Source: UBA8337 sp937907245
GTDB lineage: Bacteria > Pseudomonadota > Alphaproteobacteria > RS24
Length of the DNA: 64,000 nt
NCBI GenBank assembly: GCA_965219485.1
Contig: OZ244774.1
Location: forward strand, 1,740,944 to 1,804,943
Reading direction: 5' to 3'
The translations under genes and the position numbers were made by a program. The notes beneath the pieces are model-generated. The model was not told the origin of the DNA. It made no database searches and saw only the letters and a list, made by a program, of their open reading frames with translations. The stretch's first letter is position 1. Each line of letters starts with the position of its first letter. Positions 8,438-17,763 of this stretch are shown piece after piece.

Positions 8438-9205
8438 TTACATTGCAGAAATGCCGCCATCGAGTTTCACCTCGGCGCCGGTCATAAATTTACTTTCGTC
8501 GCTGGCCAGATAAACCACCGCATAGGCAACATCGCTGGGGTCGCCCACTTCGCCAAGCGGCACTTGGCGGGCTAATTTTCCTTTCAGCTCGTCTCGCGTC
8601 ATGGCGCCAACCATGCCGTCCAAAATAGGCGTATCGATAAATGTCGGGTGAATGGAGTTGGAGCGAATTTTGTAACCGCGTTTGGCACAGTGCAGCGCCA
8701 CAGACTTCGACAGCAACCAAACGCCGGCCTTGGCCGAATTATAGGCCGCCATATTGTGGCCAGCGATAAGACCCGCAATCGACGAGATGTTGATAATCGA
8801 GCCGGGCGCGTGGGCTCTCATCAGCGGAATGGCGTATTTGCAGCCAAGGAAAACACTATCCACATCCACGGCGTGCACGAGCTTCCAAGTCTCAAAATCG
8901 GTGTCTTCTACCGACGAGCCGCCGCCGATGCCGGCATTGTTTAGTAAGACATTCAGCCCGCCCATATCTTCATGGGCGGCCGCAAGGGCTGCTTTCCAGT
9001 TTTCTTCATTGGTTACATCTAGATGATAGGCGAAGGCTTGGCCTGGGTGTTCAGCGTTAATTTCATCGGCAACCGCTTTGGCGCCTTCTGCGTTGATATC
9101 ACTGACGGCGACTTTGGCGCCTTCCTTGGCCAACATGATGGATGAGGCGCGCCCCAAACCTGAGGCGGCACCCGTGATAAAGGCCATTTTTCCTGCTACG
9201 CGCAT
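8438..9205 (-). CDS. Short-chain dehydrogenase/reductase (SDR)
   Basis: A 255-residue classical SDR: cofactor motif TGAASGLG at 11-18, NNAG at 89-92, catalytic serine in NISSIAG, and YxxxK as Y155-K159. An acidic residue after beta-2 (VSDIN) favours NAD over NADP. The C-terminal MTGAEVKLDGG is typical. It lies in the crotonase/phosphotransferase run, so a hydroxyacyl or alicyclic alcohol substrate is plausible but not shown by sequence. Confidence 0.9.
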   Translation of the reverse strand: MRVAGKMAFITGAASGLGRASSIMLAKEGAKVAVSDINAEGAKAVADEINAEHPGQAFAYHLDVTNEENWKAALAAAHEDMGGLNVLLNNAGIGGGSSVEDTDFETWKLVHAVDVDSVFLGCKYAIPLMRAHAPGSIINISSIAGLIAGHNMAAYNSAKAGVWLLSKSVALHCAKRGYKIRSNSIHPTFIDTPILDGMVGAMTRDELKGKLARQVPLGEVGDPSDVAYAVVYLASDESKFMTGAEVKLDGGISAM

Positions 9206-9222
9206 AATTTTTCCATTCCTGT

Positions 9223-10017
9223 CTATTGGGTCTTTGGTGGTTTTTTCAAGACAGCGCGAACCGCCGCCTTATTCGTTTCGGATCCGGTGAGCAAAGCATA
9301 TTGCTCGCGGTCCATGAAAGAGCTGACTTGGTTCAGCGCATTGGCATGTGCGTTGATGGCTTGTTTGCTCATGCGCACAGGCAAGGCCGGCAAGGCCAAA
9401 ACTTTGGCTGCCAGTTCTTGCGCTTTGGCGACGGTCTCGCCAGCCGGTGTTACATAATCGACTAAGCCCCAGTCGAGCGCTTGCTCGGGCGGTAAAGCCT
9501 CGCCGAGAATAATTAAATGCTTGGCGCGCGCAGGGCCGATGAGCGCCGTAACGCGCGGGTTGGCTTGCCAGCTCATGTTTATGCCCAACGGAATTTCTGG
9601 CAGACGAATATCACAATCGTGTGAGGCAATACGCCAATCGCACGAGATGGCAAGCGCCATGCCGCCACCCAACGCATAACGTTCCATGGCGCAAATCGTC
9701 ACTTGCTCTAGCGCTTCCCAAGCGGCGCACATGTCGGGGCCCAGCAGCAGTTTCTGGCGCTGCTCGAGCTGCGACAAGTGATGGGTCTGCATATCTTTAT
9801 CTTTAAGGTCAGCGCCCACACAAAACGCACCCTCGCCTTTGAGAATTACGCAATGGGTTTGAATATCTGTTTTGAGCCAACGCGCCACATCGCGCAGCGC
9901 GGCCATCGCTTCAGCCGACAAAGGATTGCGGCCATCGCCTCTATCTAGGGTGACCACGGCCAAACCTTCGGCGCGGGTGAGTTTTACGGTATCTGAAAAA
10001 TTTGGGGCTTGCGTCAT
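9223..10017 (-). CDS. Enoyl-CoA hydratase/isomerase family protein
   Basis: A 264-residue crotonase-fold protein with the oxyanion-hole segments GAFCVGADLKDK and ALGGGMALAISCDWRIAS. The hydratase glutamates are not both obvious (the region LPEIPLGINMSW retains one), so hydratase versus isomerase cannot be decided. It precedes the SDR by 17 bp and is probably the first gene of the minus-strand catabolic run reaching the acyltransferase at 4707. Confidence 0.85.
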   Translation of the reverse strand: MTQAPNFSDTVKLTRAEGLAVVTLDRGDGRNPLSAEAMAALRDVARWLKTDIQTHCVILKGEGAFCVGADLKDKDMQTHHLSQLEQRQKLLLGPDMCAAWEALEQVTICAMERYALGGGMALAISCDWRIASHDCDIRLPEIPLGINMSWQANPRVTALIGPARAKHLIILGEALPPEQALDWGLVDYVTPAGETVAKAQELAAKVLALPALPVRMSKQAINAHANALNQVSSFMDREQYALLTGSETNKAAVRAVLKKPPKTQ

Positions 10018-10078
10018 CTCTTTTCCTTTGTCGTTGCAAGGTTAGCACGACGCAAATCTGAGGCCAGAAAAAAGACAG

Positions 10079-10120
10079 AAAAAGAGGGCAACCCCTGAAT
10101 TCAGCGGCTGCCCTCTTTTA
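10079..10120 (-). terminator. Rho-independent terminator after the DUF1329/YCF48 cluster
   Basis: On the minus strand a stem of AAAGAGGGCA pairs with TGCCCTCTTT and is followed by a T-rich tract. It lies about 45 bp past the stop of the DUF1329 remnant and before the crotonase gene, marking the end of the secretory cluster. Confidence 0.75.
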
Positions 10121-10164
10121 ATCTTGCCTAGCTCCCGCGCGAAAGGCGCGGAAAGTGCGCGAGC

Positions 10165-10557
10165 CTAACGGCCCAAACGACGCACGTTGGCGGGTGTGTA
10201 GTAATCTGGTGTCAGATAATCCAGCCCTTCGTCGACAATATTTGCCGGACGTTCAGACTTCATCGCTAGACCCAAATAACGGCCCGCAAGCGTATCGTAG
10301 ATAAACTCACCACCTGTGGTGAAGCAAAGCTGCGAATGCGGACGGTAATCAGGGGCTTGTCCAATTTCTTGCACACGCCATAGCTCACCGCGACCATCAT
10401 ACATTTCGCCACCGGTAATCTGCCAGCTATCTTCATCCAAGCGCAGAACGCGACGAGAATAAATATGACGAGCATTCGAGCGCAAGTTGTCCTCAATCAC
10501 CCATTGGCGACGCAATTCATAGCGCATAGCTTCTGGATTCGCATGGCCCGGTTTTGG
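10165..10557 (-). pseudogene. 3' remnant of a DUF1329 gene
   Basis: About 130 codons closely match the C-terminal end of the DUF1329 protein at 13272-14639: shared blocks include RRQWVIE, EMYDGRGELWRVQEIGQ, GGEFIYD and the ending YYTPANVRRLGR. Similarity begins around PGHANPEAMRYE, and an in-frame stop (TAG, 10558-10560) sits just upstream, so the first roughly 330 residues and the signal peptide are absent. A 120-codon ORF starting at 10527 remains open but would lack secretion signals. I read it as the decayed end of a duplicated gene that kept its terminator. Confidence 0.85.
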
Positions 10558-10595
10558 CTATAAAGACCAAATAGGCGCCTCTCGGGTTGCGCCAA

Positions 10596-10636
10596 TGAAA
10601 AACACCGCCCTGCCATATTTCAAGGCAGAGCGGCAT
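10596..10636 (-). terminator. Rho-independent terminator after the YCF48-like gene
   Basis: Minus-strand hairpin with GCCGCTCTGCC pairing to GGCAGGGCGGT, then GTTTTTC, about 30 bp past the stop of the propeller gene. The stem has one mismatch. Confidence 0.75.
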
Positions 10637-10662
10637 TTTAAGAGCAGTACTGAAGGCCGCGC

Positions 10663-11667
10663 TTATTTCAAAGCGTGGGTTTTAACGCCGGGGTCTCCGA
10701 ACAAAAGTACCGTATTATTTTTGCCCGCTGCCGCTGTGGCGAAGCTTAGGCGATCGGTGCGCGATACAGAGGTGAAGCTTTGGCCACCGTCTTTAGAGGT
10801 CAACACGGTGCCGGAAAGTCCGGTTAGGACGATACGTTCATCGGCCAATTGTGTGCCACCGGTAATCGACTGGTCAGCATTGGTGGTTACTTTTTTCCAA
10901 CGCTTGCCATGGTTCGATGAGAGGTAGGCGTTGCCGCGCATGCCATAGACCAACACACTGCCGTTGGCCAAACCCATGCCGCCCCAGAACGAACCATCAT
11001 AGCCAGTTTCTAGAGTTTGCCAGGTGCGGCCGCGGTCGACAGATTTGTAGACTGTGCCGTATTCAGCTGGAATATAAACATTGCCCTTGGTGTCCGTGAA
11101 CAAGTCGTTCAGGTGGAAGTCGTCATAGCTGTCTTCTACGAGGGAACGCTGTGTCCAGGTTTCGCCACCATCATTGGTTTCGAATGTGTAAGAGAAGCCG
11201 CCAATAGCAATGCCGTTTTTCGCATCCGAGAAATACACACCAAACAAAGGCGTTTCCCCGCGACGTTCATTGAACTGCAATTCCCAATTATTGCCACCAT
11301 CGCTGGTTTTCAAAATCGTGGCTTCGTGACCCACGGCATAGCCAGTTTGATTATCGAGGAAGATAACACTGGTTAGCGTATTGCGCGTTGGCACACTATT
11401 GGCCTGCTGCCAGCTTTCGCCTTGGTCATCGGAGAGAATGACGTGGCCATATTCGCCAACCGCTACCAGCCGATTGCCCGTTTGCACCACATCTAGCAAT
11501 AGAGCTTTGGTGGTCATGGCGCTTGGGTTGGCATATTCATAAGGTTCTAAGGCTTTGCCTGGCGTGGTGATAGCCAAACCAAAACTTACGACACTTGCGC
11601 TCAAAACCAAGCCAAGGGTCATTTTCAAAGCAGCTTTGCAGCGCTTCTTCAGCGACAATATATTCAT
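10663..11667 (-). CDS. YCF48/BNR-type beta-propeller exported protein
   Basis: A 334-residue protein with an N-terminal signal sequence (basic KKRCK, then a hydrophobic stretch to about residue 32), followed by repeated blades containing SDDQGESW, TSDGGNNW, TNDGGETW, SVDRGRTW, SSNHGKRW and SKDGGQSF. These D-x-G-x-x-W-type repeats are those of the photosystem-II assembly factor YCF48 and related sialidase-like propellers. ATG 11667, behind GGGAG, was chosen over an upstream in-frame start because it gives a clean signal peptide. In many proteobacteria such genes sit with DUF1302, DUF1329 and an RND/MMPL transporter; the transporter is not present here. Role unknown, probably periplasmic. Confidence 0.85.
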   Translation of the reverse strand: MNILSLKKRCKAALKMTLGLVLSASVVSFGLAITTPGKALEPYEYANPSAMTTKALLLDVVQTGNRLVAVGEYGHVILSDDQGESWQQANSVPTRNTLTSVIFLDNQTGYAVGHEATILKTSDGGNNWELQFNERRGETPLFGVYFSDAKNGIAIGGFSYTFETNDGGETWTQRSLVEDSYDDFHLNDLFTDTKGNVYIPAEYGTVYKSVDRGRTWQTLETGYDGSFWGGMGLANGSVLVYGMRGNAYLSSNHGKRWKKVTTNADQSITGGTQLADERIVLTGLSGTVLTSKDGGQSFTSVSRTDRLSFATAAAGKNNTVLLFGDPGVKTHALK

Positions 11668-11756
11668 AATTTTCTCCCTAATCACGGATTTCCCGCTTAT
11701 TTCGAGCCCTACCATATGAGAGCCTTGCGCCTCTGGCAAGTGGCAAAACGGCGCAA

Positions 11757-13118
11757 TTAACGCCCAAGGCGGCGAATGTTGGCCGGCGTATATCGCTGGG
11801 CATCTAGGTGCTGCGCGTCAAAATCGATCGGCTTTTCTTCGTTTATCAGCCCAAGCATCAGGTAGCGCCCAACCACTAAATCATAAACCGTATCGCCCGA
11901 GCCGCCGCACAAAGGCAGTTCGTATTGCACACCGCCGCCCAGCTCTTGCACACGCCAGAGCTGGCCACGGCCATCATAAATCTCCGTTGCAACAATGCTC
12001 TTTGTGTCTTCATCTATATAAAAGACGCGCTCGGCATAAACGTGGCGGAATTTTGGCTTTAATTTTCCAGATACTTCCCAGACGCGATGCTTTTCATAGC
12101 GCATGACATCTTGGTTGATGTGGTGCTTTTTGATGAGTTCTTTATACGGGGTCAGCACGCGGCGGAAATTATTATAGGCAATAAATTTTTCACTGCGCCC
12201 GCGTACCGTCCAGTTAAACCTATCGGGTGCGCCGTTATAACCGCCAAAACTATCCGAGGTTGTTATCCCGTCACTATTGGTGCCCGGGTTATCATAGGCA
12301 ATGGTTGGCGCGCGGCGCACGCGGCGCGTACCCGGACTATAGGTCCAGGCGCGGCGCGCTTCTTTTGCCATATTGAGCGTCTCTTGCACCAACACCACAT
12401 AGCCCGCAGAGCGCGCCGGTGACTTGGTTTGCAAGAGATACAAAATAGAGACGTTGTCTAGGTCTTCGGCATCGCTCATTTGCGGGTCAGACCAGCGCAA
12501 AATAGCGTCGTCATGCACGGTAATCTCGTAATAATCGCCGGACTGATTAACCGGAATAGCCGTGAACTGGCGCTGCAATTTATAACCGCGATAGCGCAAG
12601 GTATGGTTCCAAACAAGCTCTAGGCCATTGTTGGGAATGGGGAAGGGCGAAGCCATAATAGCGTTCGCCACGCCGTTCCCTTCGGCAATCAGCTCGCCTG
12701 TCGCGCTGTTTTTAACCGCAGCTTTATAGACATGCTCTGGCTGAGCACAACTACGCCGCGTGGGATAGACATCTAAAAAATAAGTGCTGTGGCGCTCTAG
12801 AAGCGCTTTTTGTCCGCGCGTAATAAAAGCATCATATTTCGCGGTATTGGTTCCATCGACACGAAACAACGGTTTATCCGCCGCAAATGGGTCTGGCAGA
12901 TGTTTGCCCTTTTCATAGCCAATCCCTTGGGGCGGAGAGGATAAGCCGCCGGTCCAAGCCGGAATAGAGCCATCGGCATTGCCAGCCCGTTCTGAGCCGA
13001 GCGGCGTAAGGTCCTTGGTCAGGCGCGCGGTTTGCTCCGCTGGGACTTTGGCTTCGGCGGGGAGGATAATGGCGCTCAAAAGCGCGGTCATCACAAGAGC
13101 AGAGCGAGATTGTTTCAT
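11757..13118 (-). CDS. DUF1329 periplasmic protein, paralogue 2
   Basis: A 453-residue exported protein with a signal peptide ending around PAEA-K. The diagnostic DUF1329 blocks are present: AKVPAEQTARL near the start, MASPFPIPNNG, AWTYSPGTRRVRRAP, YDGRGQLWRVQE, and the terminal YTPANIRRLGR. DUF1329 proteins are LolA/LolB-like and commonly paired with DUF1302 barrels; carriage of a hydrophobic molecule across the periplasm is a reasonable inference but unproven. ATG 13118 was preferred over the in-frame TTG at 13133. It is more divergent than its upstream paralogue. Confidence 0.88.
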   Translation of the reverse strand: MKQSRSALVMTALLSAIILPAEAKVPAEQTARLTKDLTPLGSERAGNADGSIPAWTGGLSSPPQGIGYEKGKHLPDPFAADKPLFRVDGTNTAKYDAFITRGQKALLERHSTYFLDVYPTRRSCAQPEHVYKAAVKNSATGELIAEGNGVANAIMASPFPIPNNGLELVWNHTLRYRGYKLQRQFTAIPVNQSGDYYEITVHDDAILRWSDPQMSDAEDLDNVSILYLLQTKSPARSAGYVVLVQETLNMAKEARRAWTYSPGTRRVRRAPTIAYDNPGTNSDGITTSDSFGGYNGAPDRFNWTVRGRSEKFIAYNNFRRVLTPYKELIKKHHINQDVMRYEKHRVWEVSGKLKPKFRHVYAERVFYIDEDTKSIVATEIYDGRGQLWRVQELGGGVQYELPLCGGSGDTVYDLVVGRYLMLGLINEEKPIDFDAQHLDAQRYTPANIRRLGR

Positions 13119-13218
13119 AGTCAGGTTTCCCAAGGTTCATGAATAATAAGATTGTGATGTAGCCATAAAAAAAGCCGGCTCGCAATAAAATATCGCTGTT
13201 TGAGCTTTGCGCTCTAAA

Positions 13219-13252
13219 ACAAAAAAAGGGCGGAACCGAAGTCCCGCCCTTC
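13219..13252 (-). terminator. Rho-independent terminator between the DUF1329 paralogues
   Basis: Minus-strand GGGCGGGA, loop CTTCGG, TTCCGCCC, then seven T residues, about 20 bp past the stop of the first DUF1329 gene. It is strong enough to reduce expression of the downstream paralogue. Confidence 0.8.
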
Positions 13253-13271
13253 CAATTTTCACACGAAAAGC

Positions 13272-14639
13272 TTAGCGGCCGAGACGGCGCACGTTCGCAG
13301 GTGTGTAATAATCTGGTTCCAGACGCTCGAGGCCAGTAACGACGTTCGAAGGACGACCGGATTTCATGGCTAGGCCCATGTAACGACCAGCTAGCAAGTC
13401 ATAAATAAACTCACCACCGGTTGTCCAGCAAACCTGTGCTTCCGGACGATAGTCTGGAGCTTGACCAATTTCTTGGACACGCCACAGCTCGCCACGACCA
13501 TCATACATTTCGCCAGCCGTCATTTGCTTGCTGTCTTCATCCATGCGCAGAACACGCTTGGCATAAATGTGACGGGCGCCACCTTTCAGGTTGCCTTCGA
13601 TGACCCACTGACGACGCATCTCATAACGCATCACATCTGGGTTCGCATGGCCGGCCTGCAGCAGAGTGTCATAGTCGGTCAAAACAGCATTATAGTTGTT
13701 TTGTTGCGACAGTTTCTCTTCTACACCGGAAACCGTCCATGTGTAGCGATCTGGCGCACCATTATAACCATCATACTGATCCGACGTACCCATGCCGTCA
13801 CCGTTGGTGACTGGGTTGTCATACGCAATGTTTGGCGCACGACGTACACGACGGGTACCCGGGCTGTATGTCCAGGCTTTACGGCCTTCTTTCGCCATGT
13901 TCAGCGTTTCGTGTACCAACACAACGTTACCCGCACGACGTGCTGGAGCTGAGGTGTAAGCCACGAAGTAGATCGAAATATTGTTCAGGTCTTCCGCACG
14001 TGCGTTTTGCGCGTTGGAATAAGGGAACACGATTTCGTCACGCGTGTAAGTTAGCGTGAAATCACCGCCTGCTGTTGGCGCCGTGACGTTAAAGTCACGA
14101 GCTACCCGCTCACCGCGATAACGCAGTGTGTGGTTCCATACAACTTCAGCCGCGCTGCTTGGAATCGGGAATGGCGAGGCCATAATGGCTTCTGAAATTC
14201 CGTTACCACCATCGATAAGTTGACCGACAGTTGCATTCCGCTTGGCCGCTTTATAGACGAAGTCTGGATATGTGCAGGTCCGGTTGGACTTGTACACATT
14301 CAGCTTGTAGCTATCTGGGTAAGTGGCCAGCATGGCTTTTTGGCCAACCGTGAGCTGACTGTCATACTGTGCAGCGTTCCCAGCTGTAATGGTATAACTA
14401 GCCTTGTCGGAGGCAAATGGGTTTGGCAATGCGCCCCCATCAAATCCGTTCAGCAGAGCAGAACCGTTGATGGCTCGGCCCGACCATGAACTCACGCCTG
14501 ATGTGGAGCCGGCTTTTTCGGCACCCATCGGGGTAAGGTCAGCGCCGAGACGAGCTGCTTGATTGGCCGGTACTTCGGCCACAGCAGCACTGGCCGCAAG
14601 GCTCAGTGTCAGGGCTGTAGTTAACAGTTTGGTTTTCAT
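13272..14639 (-). CDS. DUF1329 periplasmic protein, paralogue 1
   Basis: A 455-residue exported protein. The signal peptide (KTKLLTTALTLSLAASAAVA) is followed by EVPANQAARLG. It carries the same DUF1329 blocks as its downstream paralogue, including MASPFPIPSS, ETLNMAKEGRKAWTYSPG, RRAPNIAYDNP and the C-terminal TPANVRRLGR. ATG 14639 has AAGGA seven bases upstream. It directly follows the DUF1302 barrel gene, the usual partner. Its C-terminal third is much closer to the remnant at 10165 than to the paralogue at 11757, so the remnant derives from this lineage. Confidence 0.9.
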   Translation of the reverse strand: MKTKLLTTALTLSLAASAAVAEVPANQAARLGADLTPMGAEKAGSTSGVSSWSGRAINGSALLNGFDGGALPNPFASDKASYTITAGNAAQYDSQLTVGQKAMLATYPDSYKLNVYKSNRTCTYPDFVYKAAKRNATVGQLIDGGNGISEAIMASPFPIPSSAAEVVWNHTLRYRGERVARDFNVTAPTAGGDFTLTYTRDEIVFPYSNAQNARAEDLNNISIYFVAYTSAPARRAGNVVLVHETLNMAKEGRKAWTYSPGTRRVRRAPNIAYDNPVTNGDGMGTSDQYDGYNGAPDRYTWTVSGVEEKLSQQNNYNAVLTDYDTLLQAGHANPDVMRYEMRRQWVIEGNLKGGARHIYAKRVLRMDEDSKQMTAGEMYDGRGELWRVQEIGQAPDYRPEAQVCWTTGGEFIYDLLAGRYMGLAMKSGRPSNVVTGLERLEPDYYTPANVRRLGR

Positions 14640-14674
14640 TTTGTTTCCTTCCAAAAGGTAAGTTCAGATTTGAA

Positions 14675-14699
14675 GGGGCGAGCAACGAACACTCGCCCC
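14675..14699 (-). other. GC-rich hairpin between DUF1302 and DUF1329 genes
   Basis: A perfect 8-bp stem GGGGCGAG/CTCGCCCC with a 9-nt loop, but no T tract behind it on the minus strand. It is better explained as an RNA-processing or stability hairpin setting unequal amounts of the two proteins than as a full terminator. Confidence 0.5.
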
Positions 14700-14713
14700 C
14701 CAAATAACACTGA

Positions 14714-17335
14714 TTAGTAAGCGTAAGATACGCTCAAGCTAACGAAGTCACGGTCGATGTTGCGGTTATAAAGCACATCGCCATCATACATGGTGTAGCC
14801 AAGCGAACCGGACCATTTACCTTGCATTTCAGCTTGAACACTCAGGCCCAAACGGGACTGGTCTTCAACCCAGCCCGCAGCAGGAGCCACAGCGCGACCC
14901 TCTGCACCAGCTGTGTAAGCAATGGTTGGCTTCAGACCCATGGCTGTACCGAATACATTGTTGTATTGCAGTTGACCATAAAGCACATAACCCCAAGCAC
15001 TACGTGTTGGACGACATTCGTCCTGCGGGCGTAGATCCAGACCGAAGACGGAGCCAAGCGCTAGGTCAGAACCAGAGGTGCAGCGACCGGCAAGAGCTGA
15101 GCCATCATTGGCACGGCCGATGGTTTTCAAATCTGTATCGGTTACCGTAACACCCGCAAACTCAGTCAGCAGGATACCAAGATCCGCACCCAAAGCTGCA
15201 ATAACAGGATTGGAGCGAGTAAAGGTAGCTGTTGTACCAATATCCCAGTTCAAGACATCATAGTCGCGGTTAATACCAGAGACGACTTTTTGCTCATCTG
15301 TGCATTTAACGCCGTCGGCAACTGCCAATTCAGACAGACCCTCAAACGTACCCTGTAGCGCACCATAGTTGGTAAACGCACAACCTTGCACCAGGCCACC
15401 GATGACGACAGAATCAGAGTCACGTTGCAGTGGCATGTCTGGACGATAAGCAATCTCGCCCTGAACACCCCAACCCAAGACGGTTGTTGCAGCACTCAAG
15501 CCATAGACTTCAATCTCATCAGGATATTCAGCAATCAAGTGTTGTGGGAAACCAACAGCGAGATACATCTCACCATTGTGTACCGCATCGCCTGTTGCAC
15601 CAGGAGTACCATCACCCCAACCATAGGCTTGAACAGCACCTTGAAGGGCTGCAACGGCGCCAAGTCCTGCGTCCGCCGCATGCGTATAGTTCGTATCATC
15701 GGCTTGAATGGCTACCGGCGAGTTAGCTGCATTGATTACACTCTGACAAGCTGCAGCTTGAGCGACAGCCAGCGTCAGGCCATTTGCGCCTTCAGCTAAG
15801 GTGAAGTTAGAGCTGTTGGCACCGGTAAGCACAGCATTGATGTTCGACAGGTTTGTTGAATTATCGGCATCGAAAATACCCAAACGGTCACGAACAATAA
15901 TGTCGTTCCCATCGACGCCAGCTCCGGCACCGTTAATTTGCGTCGAGTTGACAATCGAATTAGCGCCATATCCACCAATCAGACCCGCACAACCCGTGGC
16001 GTTAACCGTACGCGTAGATTGCGATGCTGTAGGACTATACGAAGCAAAGCCAATTTCTGGACCCGTTGTCACGACCGATGCGTATGGAATACGGCTACGG
16101 TAGCTTTGATAGTAAAGACCAAACTCGGTTGAGTTCAGGGCTTCAGAATACCAACGAACGGCGAGACCATAAGTATCGTCTGATTCATCTGTATCCAGAT
16201 CCGTACGACGCGTCATGAAATATGGATCTTCATATTCGCGGCGAAGTTGTTCTGGAGACTTAGACCGATTGCTCAAAGAATAGTTATAAGCAATTTGTGG
16301 GTTATCTGTGCAGTTCACACCATTGTAACCTTGAACGATGCTTTTCGCAGCCGCTGACAACGCTTGTGTCTGGGCACTAGCACCCGATGCATCACAGTTA
16401 ATACGACCTGCGCCCGAGAAGGCAGCGCCGCCAATGAAGAAGCCGTCACCTTGAGCAGCAGAACCCGTTACGAACGAATCTGAGTTTGAGAACGGCGTAC
16501 CCGCACGCGGCAGTTTGAATTGCTCGTGTCCGCCATAATAGGCTTCCACAGACAAGTCATACGGCAAGGACAAAGAAGCATAGATGGCTTCTACAGGAAG
16601 CAGGGCTTCCTTGATTTCCGCACCTGGACGCACGAAGGCGCCAACGTCGATTGGGCTGAAGACTGAGTTACCACCAAGAACGAAAGTGGATTCGCCCCAG
16701 TTGATGACTTGCTTACCAGCACGCACAAGCAGCGGACTGCCAAGCACTTCACCGTTCCAATCGACATAGGCGTCGAGCAGATCGATGTGCATAACAGCGT
16801 CGCTGTCGGCTTTATCTGTAAGGCCAGCACGCTCAAAAGAGCTGTCGCTATCCATTACGGCGTCATAAAAGCCCGTAACGCGAGCAAAAGCTGTGAAGTC
16901 ACCCATGCGACCTTCAATGTCGCTTGAGAACTTCAAAGTTCCGCCTGTCAAATCGCCATTGTCAAAGTTCAAACGGCTATCATCCGTGTTGATGGATGCA
17001 TCATAGTTAGCGTTGCTAGCTACGTTGCCTGTTGCATAGCAAATAGAGCCATCTGTCAAACATACAGCTGCAGGGGCCCCTTCGGTACCCGCGACACTCG
17101 CAGTTGCCCCGTTGGTGACAACACGTGTATCTGTTGGTCCACCATTTACGGATGGCAAAAGAGCCATTTCCCGATCGGCCACACGAACCGACAGACCAAC
17201 TGACGCCGTGGTGTCAATTTGAATATCTACTTCGCCAAGACGCACATTATATGCATTGGCTGAGGTGGCGGCGACTAGCCCCGCACCTACAAGCGCACTC
17301 ATACCGAGTAAACGCATTTTACTTTTTAAATACAT
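14714..17335 (-). CDS. DUF1302 outer-membrane beta-barrel protein
   Basis: An 873-residue exported protein. The signal peptide ends around ATSANA, followed by YNVRLGEVDIQIDTTASVGLSVR, the typical DUF1302 N-terminus. RAGKQVINWGESTF is a family signature. The protein ends in SLSVSYAY, an aromatic-terminal strand as in outer-membrane barrels recognised by BamA. ATG 17335 follows GAGGAGGG and was chosen over an upstream in-frame start without a signal peptide. It is the first gene of the cluster with the DUF1329 and YCF48-like genes. Low-complexity Ala/Asn/Ser inserts around residues 460-600 look like surface loops. Known function of the family: not established; uptake of hydrophobic compounds is inferred. 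Confidence 0.88.
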   Translation of the reverse strand: MYLKSKMRLLGMSALVGAGLVAATSANAYNVRLGEVDIQIDTTASVGLSVRVADREMALLPSVNGGPTDTRVVTNGATASVAGTEGAPAAVCLTDGSICYATGNVASNANYDASINTDDSRLNFDNGDLTGGTLKFSSDIEGRMGDFTAFARVTGFYDAVMDSDSSFERAGLTDKADSDAVMHIDLLDAYVDWNGEVLGSPLLVRAGKQVINWGESTFVLGGNSVFSPIDVGAFVRPGAEIKEALLPVEAIYASLSLPYDLSVEAYYGGHEQFKLPRAGTPFSNSDSFVTGSAAQGDGFFIGGAAFSGAGRINCDASGASAQTQALSAAAKSIVQGYNGVNCTDNPQIAYNYSLSNRSKSPEQLRREYEDPYFMTRRTDLDTDESDDTYGLAVRWYSEALNSTEFGLYYQSYRSRIPYASVVTTGPEIGFASYSPTASQSTRTVNATGCAGLIGGYGANSIVNSTQINGAGAGVDGNDIIVRDRLGIFDADNSTNLSNINAVLTGANSSNFTLAEGANGLTLAVAQAAACQSVINAANSPVAIQADDTNYTHAADAGLGAVAALQGAVQAYGWGDGTPGATGDAVHNGEMYLAVGFPQHLIAEYPDEIEVYGLSAATTVLGWGVQGEIAYRPDMPLQRDSDSVVIGGLVQGCAFTNYGALQGTFEGLSELAVADGVKCTDEQKVVSGINRDYDVLNWDIGTTATFTRSNPVIAALGADLGILLTEFAGVTVTDTDLKTIGRANDGSALAGRCTSGSDLALGSVFGLDLRPQDECRPTRSAWGYVLYGQLQYNNVFGTAMGLKPTIAYTAGAEGRAVAPAAGWVEDQSRLGLSVQAEMQGKWSGSLGYTMYDGDVLYNRNIDRDFVSLSVSYAY

Positions 17336-17625
17336 AGAGCCCTCCTCAAAACGCTCCCTACATAAAAACCGTATGCGCGTACTCCCATACGCCCTTCCCA
17401 TACTGGCTTTTTCACCTAATAAGCTTGCAAAACAAAAACTGCCTTCGTCAACACTAAATTAACTAAAAGAAGATAAATTAATTAGATGGCTGCAGGTGAT
17501 GCAAAAATATCACACTGGTTTGCGAGGCAAGAATCCGCCGGCCAAGCCTGTCAAAGCGGCGAAATAAAAACTTTGCCCTAGACACAAACTCGCTGTTTCG
17601 CTAGGAAAAAGAACCATTAGGGTGC

Positions 17626-17698
17626 GCCGCTTTAGCTCAGTTGGTAGAGCACATCATTCGTAATGATGGGGTCAGGTGTTCAAATCACCTAAGCGGCA
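17626..17698 (+). tRNA. tRNA-Thr (anticodon CGT)
   Basis: The 73-nt cloverleaf has acceptor GCCGCTT pairing with AAGCGGC, D-arm GCTC...GAGC, anticodon arm CATCA-TTCGTAA-TGATG and T-arm AGGTG-TTCAAAT-CACCT, with discriminator A. The 3' CCA is not encoded (ACCC follows). Anticodon CGT reads ACG codons. Confidence 0.97.
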
Positions 17699-17763
17699 CC
17701 CTTTTGGTTATCCTTCTTTTTTGCAGATTTCTCAGTTCTCGGCAGGCCCGTGTTAGTGGGACG

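Noticed and set aside
10165..10527. Intact small gene of 120 codons
   Set aside because: Similarity continues upstream of its ATG to an in-frame stop and it lacks a signal peptide, so it is better read as a gene remnant.
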